Assembly: GCF_001528745.1 (NCBI RefSeq)
Contig: NZ_BCNS01000128.1
Location: 1 to 64,000 of the forward strand
DNA: 64,000 bases
From: Marinobacterium profundum
GTDB taxonomy: Bacteria; Pseudomonadota; Gammaproteobacteria; Pseudomonadales; Balneatricaceae
Direction of reading: 5' to 3'
Of this stretch, positions 10,665-18,759 are shown in pieces (the stretch's first letter is position 1; each line of letters starts with the position of its first letter). The position numbers were made by a program, and so were the translations under genes. The notes under the pieces were generated by a model. The model was not told the DNA's origin and ran no database searches. It saw only the letters and a program-made list of their open reading frames with translations.

Positions 10665-11984
10665 ATGACGACACTGAACGAAACCCATGACAGCAACCTC
10701 ACCAGCTGGGTCGAATCCGCCAATGGAGGCGACACTGATTTCCCGGTCCAGAATCTACCTTTCGCCAGCTTCCGCCGCAGAAACTCTAATGAAGCATTTC
10801 GTGGCGGCGTGGCCATTGGCGACCAGATTCTGGATCTCGCGGCGCTGAACAAGAGCGCCCTGTTCGACGGCCTCGCCGGCGAAGCCCTGGCCGCCGCAGC
10901 AGAACCCCGCCTGAATCGTTTCATGGCAATGGGTAAAACCAGCTGGTCCGCGCTGCGCCTCGCGCTGTCACGAACCCTGCGCGCCGGCAGTAGTGCTCAA
11001 GAGCAACTGAAGCACTGCCTTGTCGCACAGGCCGACGCCGAATATGATCTACCCTGCTCCATTGGCGACTACAGTGATTTCTATACCTCGGTTTACCACG
11101 CCACCACAGTCGGCTCATTGTTCCGTCCCGATAATCCGTTGCTGCCGAACTACAAGTGGGTGCCAATTGCCTATCATGGCCGCGCATCGTCGATCCGCAT
11201 ATCCGGTCAACAATTCCCCCGTCCGTCGGGACAGACCCGGGCGCCGGACGCAAGCGAACCGACTTTCGGTCCCTGTAAGCGTCTTGACTACGAGCTAGAG
11301 CTCGGTATCTTCATCGGCACTGGCAATGCACTGGGCCAGCCTGTGCCGATCGACGATGCGGAGAACCATGTTTTCGGCATTTGTCTTTTCAACGACTGGT
11401 CCGCACGTGATATCCAGGCCTGGGAATACCAACCGTTGGGCCCCTTCCTGTCCAAGAATTTCGCTTCGACCATCTCGCCTTGGCTGGTGACCCTGGAAGC
11501 GCTGGCTCCCTACCGCACTGCCTACAGTCACCCGGCCGCCGACCCTCAGCCGCTACCCTATCTGAGTTCGGACGCCAACAGCCACGAGGGAGCCATCGAT
11601 ATCCAGTTCGAATGCCTGCTTCAGACGGAGAAAATGCACGCTGCGGGGGAAGCTCCCGCAAGACTTTCGACATCGAGCTTCCGGCACTCCTATTGGACTG
11701 TCGCTCAGATGGTGGCGCACCACACCGTCAACGGTTGCAACCTGCAGCCGGGGGATCTGTTTGGTTCCGGCACTCAGTCCGGCCCGAAACCTGAAGAGGC
11801 CGGCTCACTGCTCGAATTGACCAATGGCGGCAAGCAGCCGATCAGCCTGCCAAACGGGGAAACCCGCACTTTCCTTGAGGACGGCGATACGATGGCGATA
11901 CGCGGCTTTTGCGAGAAGCCAGGCGCTGCACGTATTGGGTTCGGTGAGGTGGTAGGCACCGTACTGCCAGCAGTAACCCAATAA
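10665..11984 (+). CDS. fahA: Fumarylacetoacetase
   Basis: Fumarylacetoacetate hydrolase splits 4-fumarylacetoacetate into fumarate and acetoacetate, the last step of tyrosine/homogentisate breakdown. The 439-residue length fits the two-domain enzyme. The N-terminal domain (about 1-125) contains FPVQNLPFASFRR; the catalytic domain holds GDYSDFYTSVYHATTVG with the metal-binding Asp and catalytic His, VPIAYHGRASSI, LDYELELGIFIG, LFNDWSARDIQAWEYQPLGP and GDLFGSGTQSG. Its usual partners (homogentisate dioxygenase, maleylacetoacetate isomerase) are not beside it. The ribosome binding site is weak. Confidence 0.95.
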   Translation: MTTLNETHDSNLTSWVESANGGDTDFPVQNLPFASFRRRNSNEAFRGGVAIGDQILDLAALNKSALFDGLAGEALAAAAEPRLNRFMAMGKTSWSALRLALSRTLRAGSSAQEQLKHCLVAQADAEYDLPCSIGDYSDFYTSVYHATTVGSLFRPDNPLLPNYKWVPIAYHGRASSIRISGQQFPRPSGQTRAPDASEPTFGPCKRLDYELELGIFIGTGNALGQPVPIDDAENHVFGICLFNDWSARDIQAWEYQPLGPFLSKNFASTISPWLVTLEALAPYRTAYSHPAADPQPLPYLSSDANSHEGAIDIQFECLLQTEKMHAAGEAPARLSTSSFRHSYWTVAQMVAHHTVNGCNLQPGDLFGSGTQSGPKPEEAGSLLELTNGGKQPISLPNGETRTFLEDGDTMAIRGFCEKPGAARIGFGEVVGTVLPAVTQ

Positions 11985-12073
11985 TTCGGCGACAAAGCAC
12001 CGGAAACTTAAGGGTGATCTCGATAACAAACGACAGGGGCAAAAAACGCTCCGTGATCGCGGGTTCTTCGATA

Positions 12074-12102
12074 CACTGATCCGCGCCAGTCGCGGATCAG
12101 TG
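12074..12102 (+). terminator. Strong hairpin after fahA, probable terminator
   Basis: CACTGATCCGCG (12074-12085) pairs perfectly with CGCGGATCAGTG (12091-12102) around a five-base loop. There is no T-run, so termination is inferred only from stem strength and its place about 90 bases after the fahA stop. Confidence 0.5.
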
Positions 12103-12256
12103 CTCAAGAGCTGAAAGGGCCGGACAGCAGCGACAGATCATCGCCTCTAGGCATGGCTGTCAGTTATTGACGCCGTCGTTGACTCCACAAAATTCAGAAG
12201 AGCGCATCAAGAGCAATCGACGGGCGCACTCAAACTGGCCCAGCTGTTGCGTTCAA

Positions 12257-12301
12257 GCGATGACAGCGATGACAGCGATGACAGCGATGACAGCGATGAC
12301 A
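12257..12301. repeat. Tandem repeat, five perfect copies of a 9-base unit
   Basis: Five consecutive copies of GCGATGACA run from 12257 to 12301. The unit is a multiple of three, but there is no supported gene across it. Such arrays change copy number by replication slippage. Confidence 0.95.
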
Positions 12302-12817
12302 GAGCCTAGCAGGACAAGAAAAGCGATTAAACAAGTGGACAAGCAGACGTGTTGACTCAGTACATAGCGGGCCGGTGTTGAGAACCCTTGCCCGAATTAG
12401 ACCTGACCGGCACCAGCCAACAGGATAATCCCTGCGGGGCATTTCCGGCTGATTACTCTATGTAAGAGAAAGACCAGCTCTACAACGTAGTAAAGTCTGA
12501 TGGTAACCATTCCAAGTATATCAGTATGACTGACCGCGTCATCTGCCGGGCGTGGCTTGAACCAACATGCTTTAAACCAAGATTCGCGTAACCATTGACA
12601 GGTCAAAACATATCAACCCGCTGGGTTAGTAACTGCAGTAGAGCACTTGCCGAACGTGTAAGAAACGCACAGTTCAACGAAAATCATAAAAATAAAAACT
12701 GGAAGCAGCAGATTAAGGAGATAACATCTTGTTAGATTATATTCTCTTCAACCTGCTGCCCCAGTAGTGCTGGGTCATAAACCTTACCTAACTCTATGTA
12801 AAGCTTATCGTAATTAG

Positions 12818-13738
12818 TTAAATTGCCATATATAGTTTGCAACCAGGCGCTGACATTTTTGTATATAAAACTGTACCCGTAACCGACTCGGTAAAATACG
12901 CTGTAGATCTATTAGCGCCGCCAAATGCAATATTGGTTAAAGACGCTCCCGCAACAGATTTCAATACCTCTTCCGGTTCACCCTTCTGATTCAGAACCCA
13001 GCCCACCCCAAGACCTGGGTTGCAGACGATAAGTCGGCCGGATTCATCCATCGCAAGACCATCAGGACCACTGGGTCCGTAGGAAGTAAAAAACTGGCCG
13101 ACTTTACTAACGGAACCATCGCGCATCAGCGGCACCCGCCATACACAGTTCCCTCTTGTCATAGCGACGAATAAGACTTCCTCGTCGGTAGACAAAACAA
13201 GCCCGTTGGGGCTTGGGGCATTACTCAATAAGCAATCCAGCCTGCCGTCGAGAGAGAGACGGTAAACTCGCCCGGTAGGATCGTGCAGCCCTGTCTGGCC
13301 CTGATCTGTGAAATAAAGATTTCCAGCAGAGTCAAAAACAAGGTCGTTTATACCCTTGAATCTTTCGGTATTACGACGATCTAGCAGCGTGGATACCTGA
13401 CCGGAATCGACATCCAGAAGCAGCAAACCATTCTTATAATCAGCTATGACGAGAGTCTTATCGTCATAAAATTTCATTCCATTCGGCTCGCCATCATACT
13501 CGGCTACCAAGCTCCATTCACCCGCTGGAGTTATTTTGAATATTCGCCCGTATGGAATGTCTGTGACATATAGGTTTTCTCTACTATCGAAAACAGGCCC
13601 TTCTAAAAACGAGTGCACAGGGGCTCCACCACGGTTCGCGAGCGACCAGGCGTTCTTCTTATCAGATCGTCTATACTCATCTGGCAGACGAGAAAAGACA
13701 TTTGTTTCCTTAATCAACGGCTGAGTAAATGTAAACAT
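12818..13738 (-). CDS. SMP-30/gluconolactonase-family lactonase
   Basis: Members of this six-bladed beta-propeller family are metal-dependent lactonases that open sugar-acid and related lactones. In this 306-residue protein the family metal ligands can be seen: E46 in SFLEGPVFD, N178 in PSPNGLVLS and D226 in GPDGLAMDE, with NDLVFDSAGNLYFTDQGQTG between them. There is no signal peptide, so it acts in the cytoplasm. It is the last gene of the RraA / dehydrogenase / DctPQM run, implying that the imported acid arrives or passes through a lactone form. It is a paralogue of the gene at 50218-51147, which ends another TRAP operon, but has clearly more AT-rich codons. Substrate unknown. Confidence 0.85.
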   Translation of the reverse strand: MFTFTQPLIKETNVFSRLPDEYRRSDKKNAWSLANRGGAPVHSFLEGPVFDSRENLYVTDIPYGRIFKITPAGEWSLVAEYDGEPNGMKFYDDKTLVIADYKNGLLLLDVDSGQVSTLLDRRNTERFKGINDLVFDSAGNLYFTDQGQTGLHDPTGRVYRLSLDGRLDCLLSNAPSPNGLVLSTDEEVLFVAMTRGNCVWRVPLMRDGSVSKVGQFFTSYGPSGPDGLAMDESGRLIVCNPGLGVGWVLNQKGEPEEVLKSVAGASLTNIAFGGANRSTAYFTESVTGTVLYTKMSAPGCKLYMAI

Positions 13739-13793
13739 TTCATATACACCAAATCAGAAATATAAAATCAATAACACCAAATGATAGCCAATT

Positions 13794-15083
13794 CTAACTT
13801 AGCATTTTATTTGGTAGCCAAAGCGCCAACTCAGGAAACCTGATAAGTATAAAGATCAGCAATACAATCAAAATGAAGAACGGTAAAGTACCCATCACCA
13901 CATCTTCAATCTTCAATTTATGCCAGGTGCTTGCCACAACAAAGAGTATAACACCCAGTGGCGGTGTCAACTGGCCCAGCTCAACCAGGATAACCATATA
14001 TATACCGAACCAGATGGGATCGATACCATAAGCTGCTAACGTTGGGTAAATAATAGGAACCGTGATCGCGATCATGCCGAGACCTTCCATAAAACAACCC
14101 AATACTGCGTAAAAAACAAGGGCCGCAAGAAGAAACTCGATTTTCGACAAACCCGCTTCTTTAAGCCATACAGCCAACGTTTCTCCGAAACCGGACAACG
14201 CGGTTGCATAGGCAAACAACATGGAAACAAAAACTATGAACAGGATGTTACCGCTCATCACAAGTGTTCTATGCAATGACTTCTGTACAACACCAAGGTT
14301 TATAGAGCGGAATACGCCTGCAATGATCATTGCACCGACTGCGCCGATAGCGCCGGCTTCAGTGGGAGTCGCTATACCTCCATAAATACTGCCCATAACA
14401 ACACCTATCAGCAGTACAAATGGAAATACATTAAACAAAGACGAAATAAGTCCTTTGTCTTCAATAGTTTCACTTGAAGGGGCAAGAGCAGGATTGATCT
14501 TTACCCGTATAAAAATATAGGACAGGTACAAGCCAATAAGCAGAATTCCAGGTAGTACGCCTGCCATAAAGAGCTTCGGAATTGAAGTTTCTGTAAAGGT
14601 GGCATACACAATCATAGTAATGCTTGGTGGAATGAGAATTCCCAAAGTCCCACCTGCTGCAAGTGAACCAGCAGCCAATCTTTTATCATAACCCAACCGT
14701 CCAAGCTCAGGCAGGGCTACTGTACCAATTGCAGCAGCAGTAGAAGCACTCCCACCCGAGACAGCCGCAAATATACCGCAGCCAATGACGTTAGTGTGAA
14801 ATAACCCACCTGGCAACCGTCCTACAATTGGTGCTAGACCAGTAAACAGACGGCTACTGAGCCCGCTACATAACAGTATCTCTGCCATCAGAACAAAGAG
14901 TGGAATAGCAGATAGCGTATAACTGTCGGCTGCACCCCAACTTACCAAACCAAGAGACTTTAATCCGCCAAAGCCCTGTAGCATCACGATATAAAATAAT
15001 GCTGAGATCCCGACTGCTATATGAACCCATAGCCCGCCTAAAATTAGCCCTATTAACAAACCGATTACAAGAATAGCTTCCAT
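13794..15083 (-). CDS. dctM: TRAP transporter large permease (DctM family)
   Basis: This is the 12-segment ion-coupled channel subunit of a TRAP carboxylate transporter, in the inner membrane. The 429-residue protein carries the family patterns GLSSRLFTGLAPIVGRLPGG, AAVSGGSASTAAAIGTVALP, GGTLGILIPPSITMIVYA and LGQLTPPLGVILFV. It begins three bases after the dctQ stop with a GGAGAG ribosome binding site made by the end of dctQ. The binding protein and small permease are directly upstream, so it completes one transporter. Codon use is AT-rich compared with the later dctM genes of the window. Confidence 0.95.
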   Translation of the reverse strand: MEAILVIGLLIGLILGGLWVHIAVGISALFYIVMLQGFGGLKSLGLVSWGAADSYTLSAIPLFVLMAEILLCSGLSSRLFTGLAPIVGRLPGGLFHTNVIGCGIFAAVSGGSASTAAAIGTVALPELGRLGYDKRLAAGSLAAGGTLGILIPPSITMIVYATFTETSIPKLFMAGVLPGILLIGLYLSYIFIRVKINPALAPSSETIEDKGLISSLFNVFPFVLLIGVVMGSIYGGIATPTEAGAIGAVGAMIIAGVFRSINLGVVQKSLHRTLVMSGNILFIVFVSMLFAYATALSGFGETLAVWLKEAGLSKIEFLLAALVFYAVLGCFMEGLGMIAITVPIIYPTLAAYGIDPIWFGIYMVILVELGQLTPPLGVILFVVASTWHKLKIEDVVMGTLPFFILIVLLIFILIRFPELALWLPNKMLS

Positions 15084-15086
15084 TAT

Positions 15087-15599
15087 TTACTCTCCACTAT
15101 CCTCAAGCATTTCGATATTTTTGGATTCATCGCTCTTCTGTTTTGAAAACATCTTTTCAAAAATAAAGATCAAAAATATCACAAACCCAACCGGAATTAT
15201 GACTTGAGGAATGTATAAAGGTGTCTGTAGCTCTGTCGCCGCAATCTTTCCTCTTTTAAAGGAACTGATGACTAAAAGCGCAGTATACCAAGCCATCGTG
15301 GAGCAAAAGACGACACCCAATAAACAATAGAAGACATTCAAATACTGTTTTAAAGTGTCAGACAGGTTGTCAAAAAGGAATCCAACCCTGAACAATACGC
15401 CTTCTCTAAAGGTTATGCTTACACCGAAGATCGTTACCGCCACAACCAGATATCCGACAACTTCTTCTACAAATCCCAATGTAGAGCCGAATACACTTCG
15501 AAGCACTATGTCAACAATGACTATTAGCATCATGATAAACAACGCAGTAGCACCAACTAAATAAGTCAGGCGTGCTATCATCGAAATGAGCGTTTTCAT
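15087..15599 (-). CDS. dctQ: TRAP transporter small permease (DctQ family)
   Basis: The small membrane subunit (170 residues, four hydrophobic segments) that pairs with DctM. Segments lie at about 13-35, 48-68, 90-112 and 128-148, and the family pattern VDIVLRSVFGS-x-FVEEVVGYLVV is present in the first half. The C-terminus is charged (KQKSDESKNIEMLEDSGE) and should face the cytoplasm. It lies between dctP and dctM and is separated from dctP by a strong stem-loop. Confidence 0.9.
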   Translation of the reverse strand: MKTLISMIARLTYLVGATALFIMMLIVIVDIVLRSVFGSTLGFVEEVVGYLVVAVTIFGVSITFREGVLFRVGFLFDNLSDTLKQYLNVFYCLLGVVFCSTMAWYTALLVISSFKRGKIAATELQTPLYIPQVIIPVGFVIFLIFIFEKMFSKQKSDESKNIEMLEDSGE

Positions 15600-15615
15600 A
15601 TTTAAACACCTAAAA

Positions 15616-15646
15616 TTGGCGTATCAATTATGAACTGATACGCCAA
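15616..15646 (-). promoter_or_regulatory. Intercistronic stem-loop between dctP and dctQ
   Basis: TTGGCGTATCA and TGATACGCCAA form a perfect 11-base stem with a nine-base loop. There is no U-run, so it more likely protects the 3' end of the dctP message or gives partial termination, a common way to make more binding protein than permease. Confidence 0.6.
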
Positions 15647-15660
15647 TACAAGTTTATCGA

Positions 15661-16662
15661 TCACTTCCCGAGAGCTTCTCTAACAACACTCAGCGCTTCT
15701 ACATATTCCGGACCACGAGCGCTGGCCCATTCGTCCCAATAGGGTTTCATTTTCTCGAGAGCCAGATTGAAGTCAGCTTCATTTGCCTCATAGATCACCA
15801 TACCATTTTCTTGCTGGCTCTGTTTTTGAACGAGCTCATCTTTTGAGAAGTCTTCGGTTATCTTAACACTCTCTTTTTCTACAGAGCTGGCAAGTGCCTT
15901 CTGGCTTTTATCCGGCAAGTCGTTAAAACGGTCAGCATTGACAATGATGACACTATTGAAATAATTCACACCAAAGCGATAGTTGAAATGCAAAAATTCG
16001 CTCCAGTTTTTTGCTCCGCCGGCACTTGCGGTAATGACACCGTCAATAACCCCCCTCTCAAGTGAGGTTGGTACTTCTGTGCCTGCAAGATTAATCGGCT
16101 GCCCTCCGAAAGCCTTTATAAATTCTCCTTGTTCCGGCGACGTGACACGTATCTTTTTGCCTTCCATGTCACTCAGGGACTTCATTTCGAAGGTTGTAAA
16201 TAAAACCTGCTGAGGGTAACGGTAACCACCTAGATAAACAACTAATTGCTCTTCAAAACCTTTTTTCAAAAAAGGCTTCATAACTTCGACTGCCTTGGCC
16301 CACTCCTCATCCGAGTTAATCAGCATCGGCAGCCTCAGTACGCCTCCGATGGGTACATTGCCCAAGAAAAATCCGTCAGCGGCAAATTGTACAATGTCAT
16401 CTCCTGCCGCCTGAGTAATATCAGAGGATTTTATCTGCAGGGATTTTCCTAAGTTTAGCTTAATTTTTAAATCACCGTCAGTGCTTGTATCAACTTCCTG
16501 GACAATGCGTTCAAGGCCTTTAACAGCAGCAGTTGTAGAAACAGCTGAGTAGGTATAACCGGTCCACTTTTCACTCGCATGTGAATACCCTGCGCTCAGA
16601 AGCGTAAAAACCACAGCTGAAGTAGCCAGAAAATTACATTTTTTAAAATTATTAAATTTCAT
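15661..16662 (-). CDS. dctP: TRAP transporter substrate-binding protein (DctP family)
   Basis: Periplasmic binding protein of a TRAP transporter. The 333-residue product has a signal peptide (KKCNFLATSAVVFTLLSAG, cut near SHA-SEK) and the DctP fold; the TRAP signature is at KKIRVTSPEQGEFIKAFGGQ, where the conserved Arg that pairs with the substrate carboxylate is R in KIRV. EVPTSLERGVIDGVITASAG matches the family region that positions the ligand. It is followed by dctQ and dctM. The ligand is unknown; the neighbouring aldolase and 2-hydroxyacid dehydrogenase suggest a hydroxy or keto acid. Confidence 0.93.
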   Translation of the reverse strand: MKFNNFKKCNFLATSAVVFTLLSAGYSHASEKWTGYTYSAVSTTAAVKGLERIVQEVDTSTDGDLKIKLNLGKSLQIKSSDITQAAGDDIVQFAADGFFLGNVPIGGVLRLPMLINSDEEWAKAVEVMKPFLKKGFEEQLVVYLGGYRYPQQVLFTTFEMKSLSDMEGKKIRVTSPEQGEFIKAFGGQPINLAGTEVPTSLERGVIDGVITASAGGAKNWSEFLHFNYRFGVNYFNSVIIVNADRFNDLPDKSQKALASSVEKESVKITEDFSKDELVQKQSQQENGMVIYEANEADFNLALEKMKPYWDEWASARGPEYVEALSVVREALGK

Positions 16663-16796
16663 TTAAGCCCACCTTTTTCTTTTATATTTTTGTACACTTA
16701 GCAGTACAGTTTGGCAAAACAAAGCGCTTCTATTTTCGAAAAATAGCAATAAGTTATTTTCGCATTAAAGGTCAAAGCATTATACCAAAATACCTT

Positions 16797-17723
16797 TTAC
16801 GAAGCCTTGGATTGAAGAGCGGACAAAACATTATTCGCAGCGCCAACGCCCATATTAACGTACGCATCTCCCGTCACGCCACCAATATGAGGTGACAGTA
16901 TGATACCTTCCAACCCCGTAAACTTGTGCTCTCCCTCCAGAGGCTCTGAATGGAAACTATCAAGCGCTACAGTCCCCATAACTCCACTACGCACTCTCTC
17001 GACAAGAGCTTCCTCATCGATCAGCCCTCCTCGCGCAGTGTTGACCAAGATCACACCCGGCTTAAGCTTTTCCAGCACATCTTTCTTGATGAGTTCCCTG
17101 CTCTCATCTGTTAGTGGACAATGTAGTGAAATCACGTCAGACATTGTATAAATGGTGTCCAAATCAGTCAGAGTAACATTTTCAGGGACTTGAGTCGCGT
17201 ACGGATCATAAGCTAGCACATCCATACCAAAAGCGACTGCAATCTCAGCCGTTCTCCTACCTATTGAGCCAAAGCCAATAAGACCTAAAGTCTTTCCTTT
17301 CAGTTCCAGGGTTTTATGCGCAGACTTATCCCAGTAACCCTGCTGCATACGATCGTTCAGGTAAACGACATCTTTTGCACAAGCAAGTATCAGTGCCCAT
17401 GCATGCTCAGCAACAGCATTCGCATTTGCACCGACAGCTGCTTTTACAGCAATACCTTTTTGTTCAGCAGCCTTAACATCGATAGTGTCTATTCCGCTAC
17501 CGTGTTTTGAGATCACTTTTAGGTTGGCGCAAACATCGATGACTTTACTGGTAATTTTGCCGTAGCGAACAATGATCGCGATGGGTTGGTAAGTCTGGCA
17601 CAACCCGATCAGATCATCTTCAGTAGGCGCTTTACCAGCGAAAACAAGATCAAAACCGGAGAGAAGATCGATCGCCGGCTGCGCCAGATCGGAACCCGTT
17701 ACCAAAATTTTCGATTGGCTCAC
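16797..17723 (-). CDS. D-isomer-specific 2-hydroxyacid dehydrogenase
   Basis: NAD-dependent oxidation of a 2-hydroxyacid to the 2-oxoacid (or the reverse) in the cytoplasm. The 308-residue protein shows the nucleotide-binding GFGSIG at 150-155 with an acidic residue in YDPY at the end of the next strand, the substrate-binding R231 in NTARGGLIDEEAL, E260 and the catalytic H279 in SPHIGG. It resembles the phosphoglycerate dehydrogenase branch but lacks its C-terminal regulatory domains. It starts with GTG, overlapping the aldolase gene by four bases (GTGA) with AGGAG upstream, so the two are translationally coupled: the oxoacid it makes may be the aldolase substrate. Exact substrate unknown. 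Confidence 0.9.
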   Translation of the reverse strand: MSQSKILVTGSDLAQPAIDLLSGFDLVFAGKAPTEDDLIGLCQTYQPIAIIVRYGKITSKVIDVCANLKVISKHGSGIDTIDVKAAEQKGIAVKAAVGANANAVAEHAWALILACAKDVVYLNDRMQQGYWDKSAHKTLELKGKTLGLIGFGSIGRRTAEIAVAFGMDVLAYDPYATQVPENVTLTDLDTIYTMSDVISLHCPLTDESRELIKKDVLEKLKPGVILVNTARGGLIDEEALVERVRSGVMGTVALDSFHSEPLEGEHKFTGLEGIILSPHIGGVTGDAYVNMGVGAANNVLSALQSKAS

Positions 17724-18421
17724 AGAACTTCTCCTTCCTTCAAAACGCCAGCAGCCACAAGCGTTTTTTCCAGCCAGGACGGACGAAGTTGTTTTCCAGA
17801 TTTGATACCTTCAATTCGAGCGGTTTCATCGGCATGTTTTTTAGCAGCCAACGGAAGCAGGCCCTCGGCCTTTTCTTTTTCAATAACGACCACACCATCA
17901 AAATCTGCAACAACCAGATCACCGGGGCGAACAGTGACGCCACCAACGGATACCGGCCAGTTAACACGGCCCGGAACGAGCTTGGTGGGGCCATTTGGAT
18001 TGGTTCCGGCAGCAAAGACCGGATATCCCATCTCACGAATTTCTTCAGCATCGCGGACAGCACCATCTACAATGACACCCGCCAAGCCCAACGTCTCAGC
18101 CTGCGTCATCATAATGGTACCCATCAGCGCAGCTGACAAATCACCTTTACCGTCGATGACCAACACATCTCCGGGCTTTGCAAGTGCCAGCGCAGCGTGA
18201 ATCATCAGGTTATCGCCGGGACGAACCTCTACAGTGAACGCTGGCCCCGCCATCTTCATTTTCGGCGAAAGGCCCTGGATACGGCCATTCATCGCTCCCC
18301 TGCGTCCATTAACATCGGCCAGGATTGCAGCCTGGTACTGAAACGCCTCAGATACAACACCAGGAGATACTCGCTCAATTTCTTTTATTACATCACTAGT
18401 GTTGTTGTTAGAGTTTGACAT
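17720..18421 (-). CDS. RraA-family class II aldolase / oxaloacetate decarboxylase-like protein
   Basis: The family includes 4-hydroxy-4-methyl-2-oxoglutarate/4-carboxy-4-hydroxy-2-oxoadipate aldolases, which release pyruvate, and the RNase E inhibitor RraA. The 233-residue sequence keeps the catalytic features of the aldolase group: GDLSAALMG (93-101), the Arg-Asp pair in VDGAVRD (R123, D124) and VRPGDLVVADFDGVVVI. That, with its place in a catabolic operon, argues for an enzyme and not the ribonuclease regulator. It is the first gene of the operon running down to the SMP-30 gene. A second family member is at 38551-39291. Confidence 0.88.
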   Translation of the reverse strand: MSNSNNNTSDVIKEIERVSPGVVSEAFQYQAAILADVNGRRGAMNGRIQGLSPKMKMAGPAFTVEVRPGDNLMIHAALALAKPGDVLVIDGKGDLSAALMGTIMMTQAETLGLAGVIVDGAVRDAEEIREMGYPVFAAGTNPNGPTKLVPGRVNWPVSVGGVTVRPGDLVVADFDGVVVIEKEKAEGLLPLAAKKHADETARIEGIKSGKQLRPSWLEKTLVAAGVLKEGEVL

Positions 18422-18759
18422 CGTGCTTCCCCAAAAATGATGGAATCTAGAGTTAGTACTTAGCCAAGATAATTATTTTAAATAATAATTTCAGCCTAAG
18501 TTGAAACAGCGGAATGATACCCGTGCGCCGTATAAGAAAACATTAATTAAAAACGCACTATATTTCTAATCACTAATATTTTAAAACATATAGATATTTC
18601 TTATCGATCAGCGTTCAATCACTATTTGAAATTACAGTAAGCCTATTCAGTGACAGAACTAAGCCTCTGTGAAATATACAAAAAAGGCGCACCGTCAACG
18701 TATGCTGGGGCGCGCCAAAAAACTGAGCAGATAGTATTACGTTTGAGTCAAACTAAAAC
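18422..18759. other. AT-rich intergenic region between rraA operon and tctA
   Basis: No gene. It should contain the promoter of the aldolase operon (minus strand), but I cannot point to convincing boxes in the AT-rich sequence. The tctA terminator lies at its right end. Confidence 0.4.
18680..18716 (-). terminator. Probable terminator of the first tctCBA operon
   Basis: On the minus strand GGCGC-GCC and GG-TGCGCC pair, with interruptions, around a loop and are followed by TTTTTTGT. It lies about 45 bases after the tctA stop. Confidence 0.6.

Larger units (their letters stand above)
11985..12817. other. Long non-coding region downstream of fahA
   Basis: I see no gene here. It contains a perfect 12-base hairpin at 12074-12102, five 9-base tandem repeats at 12257-12301, and otherwise featureless sequence that becomes AT-rich toward the next operon. 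It is the left border of the AT-rich transporter block. Confidence 0.5.

Noticed and set aside
12257-12301. Short CRISPR-like array
   Set aside because: The units are only 9 bases with no spacers, so it is a simple tandem repeat.
17720-18421. Regulator of RNase E activity (RraA proper)
   Set aside because: The aldolase-type loop and Arg-Asp metal site and its place in a catabolic operon favour an enzyme, though the family is shared.
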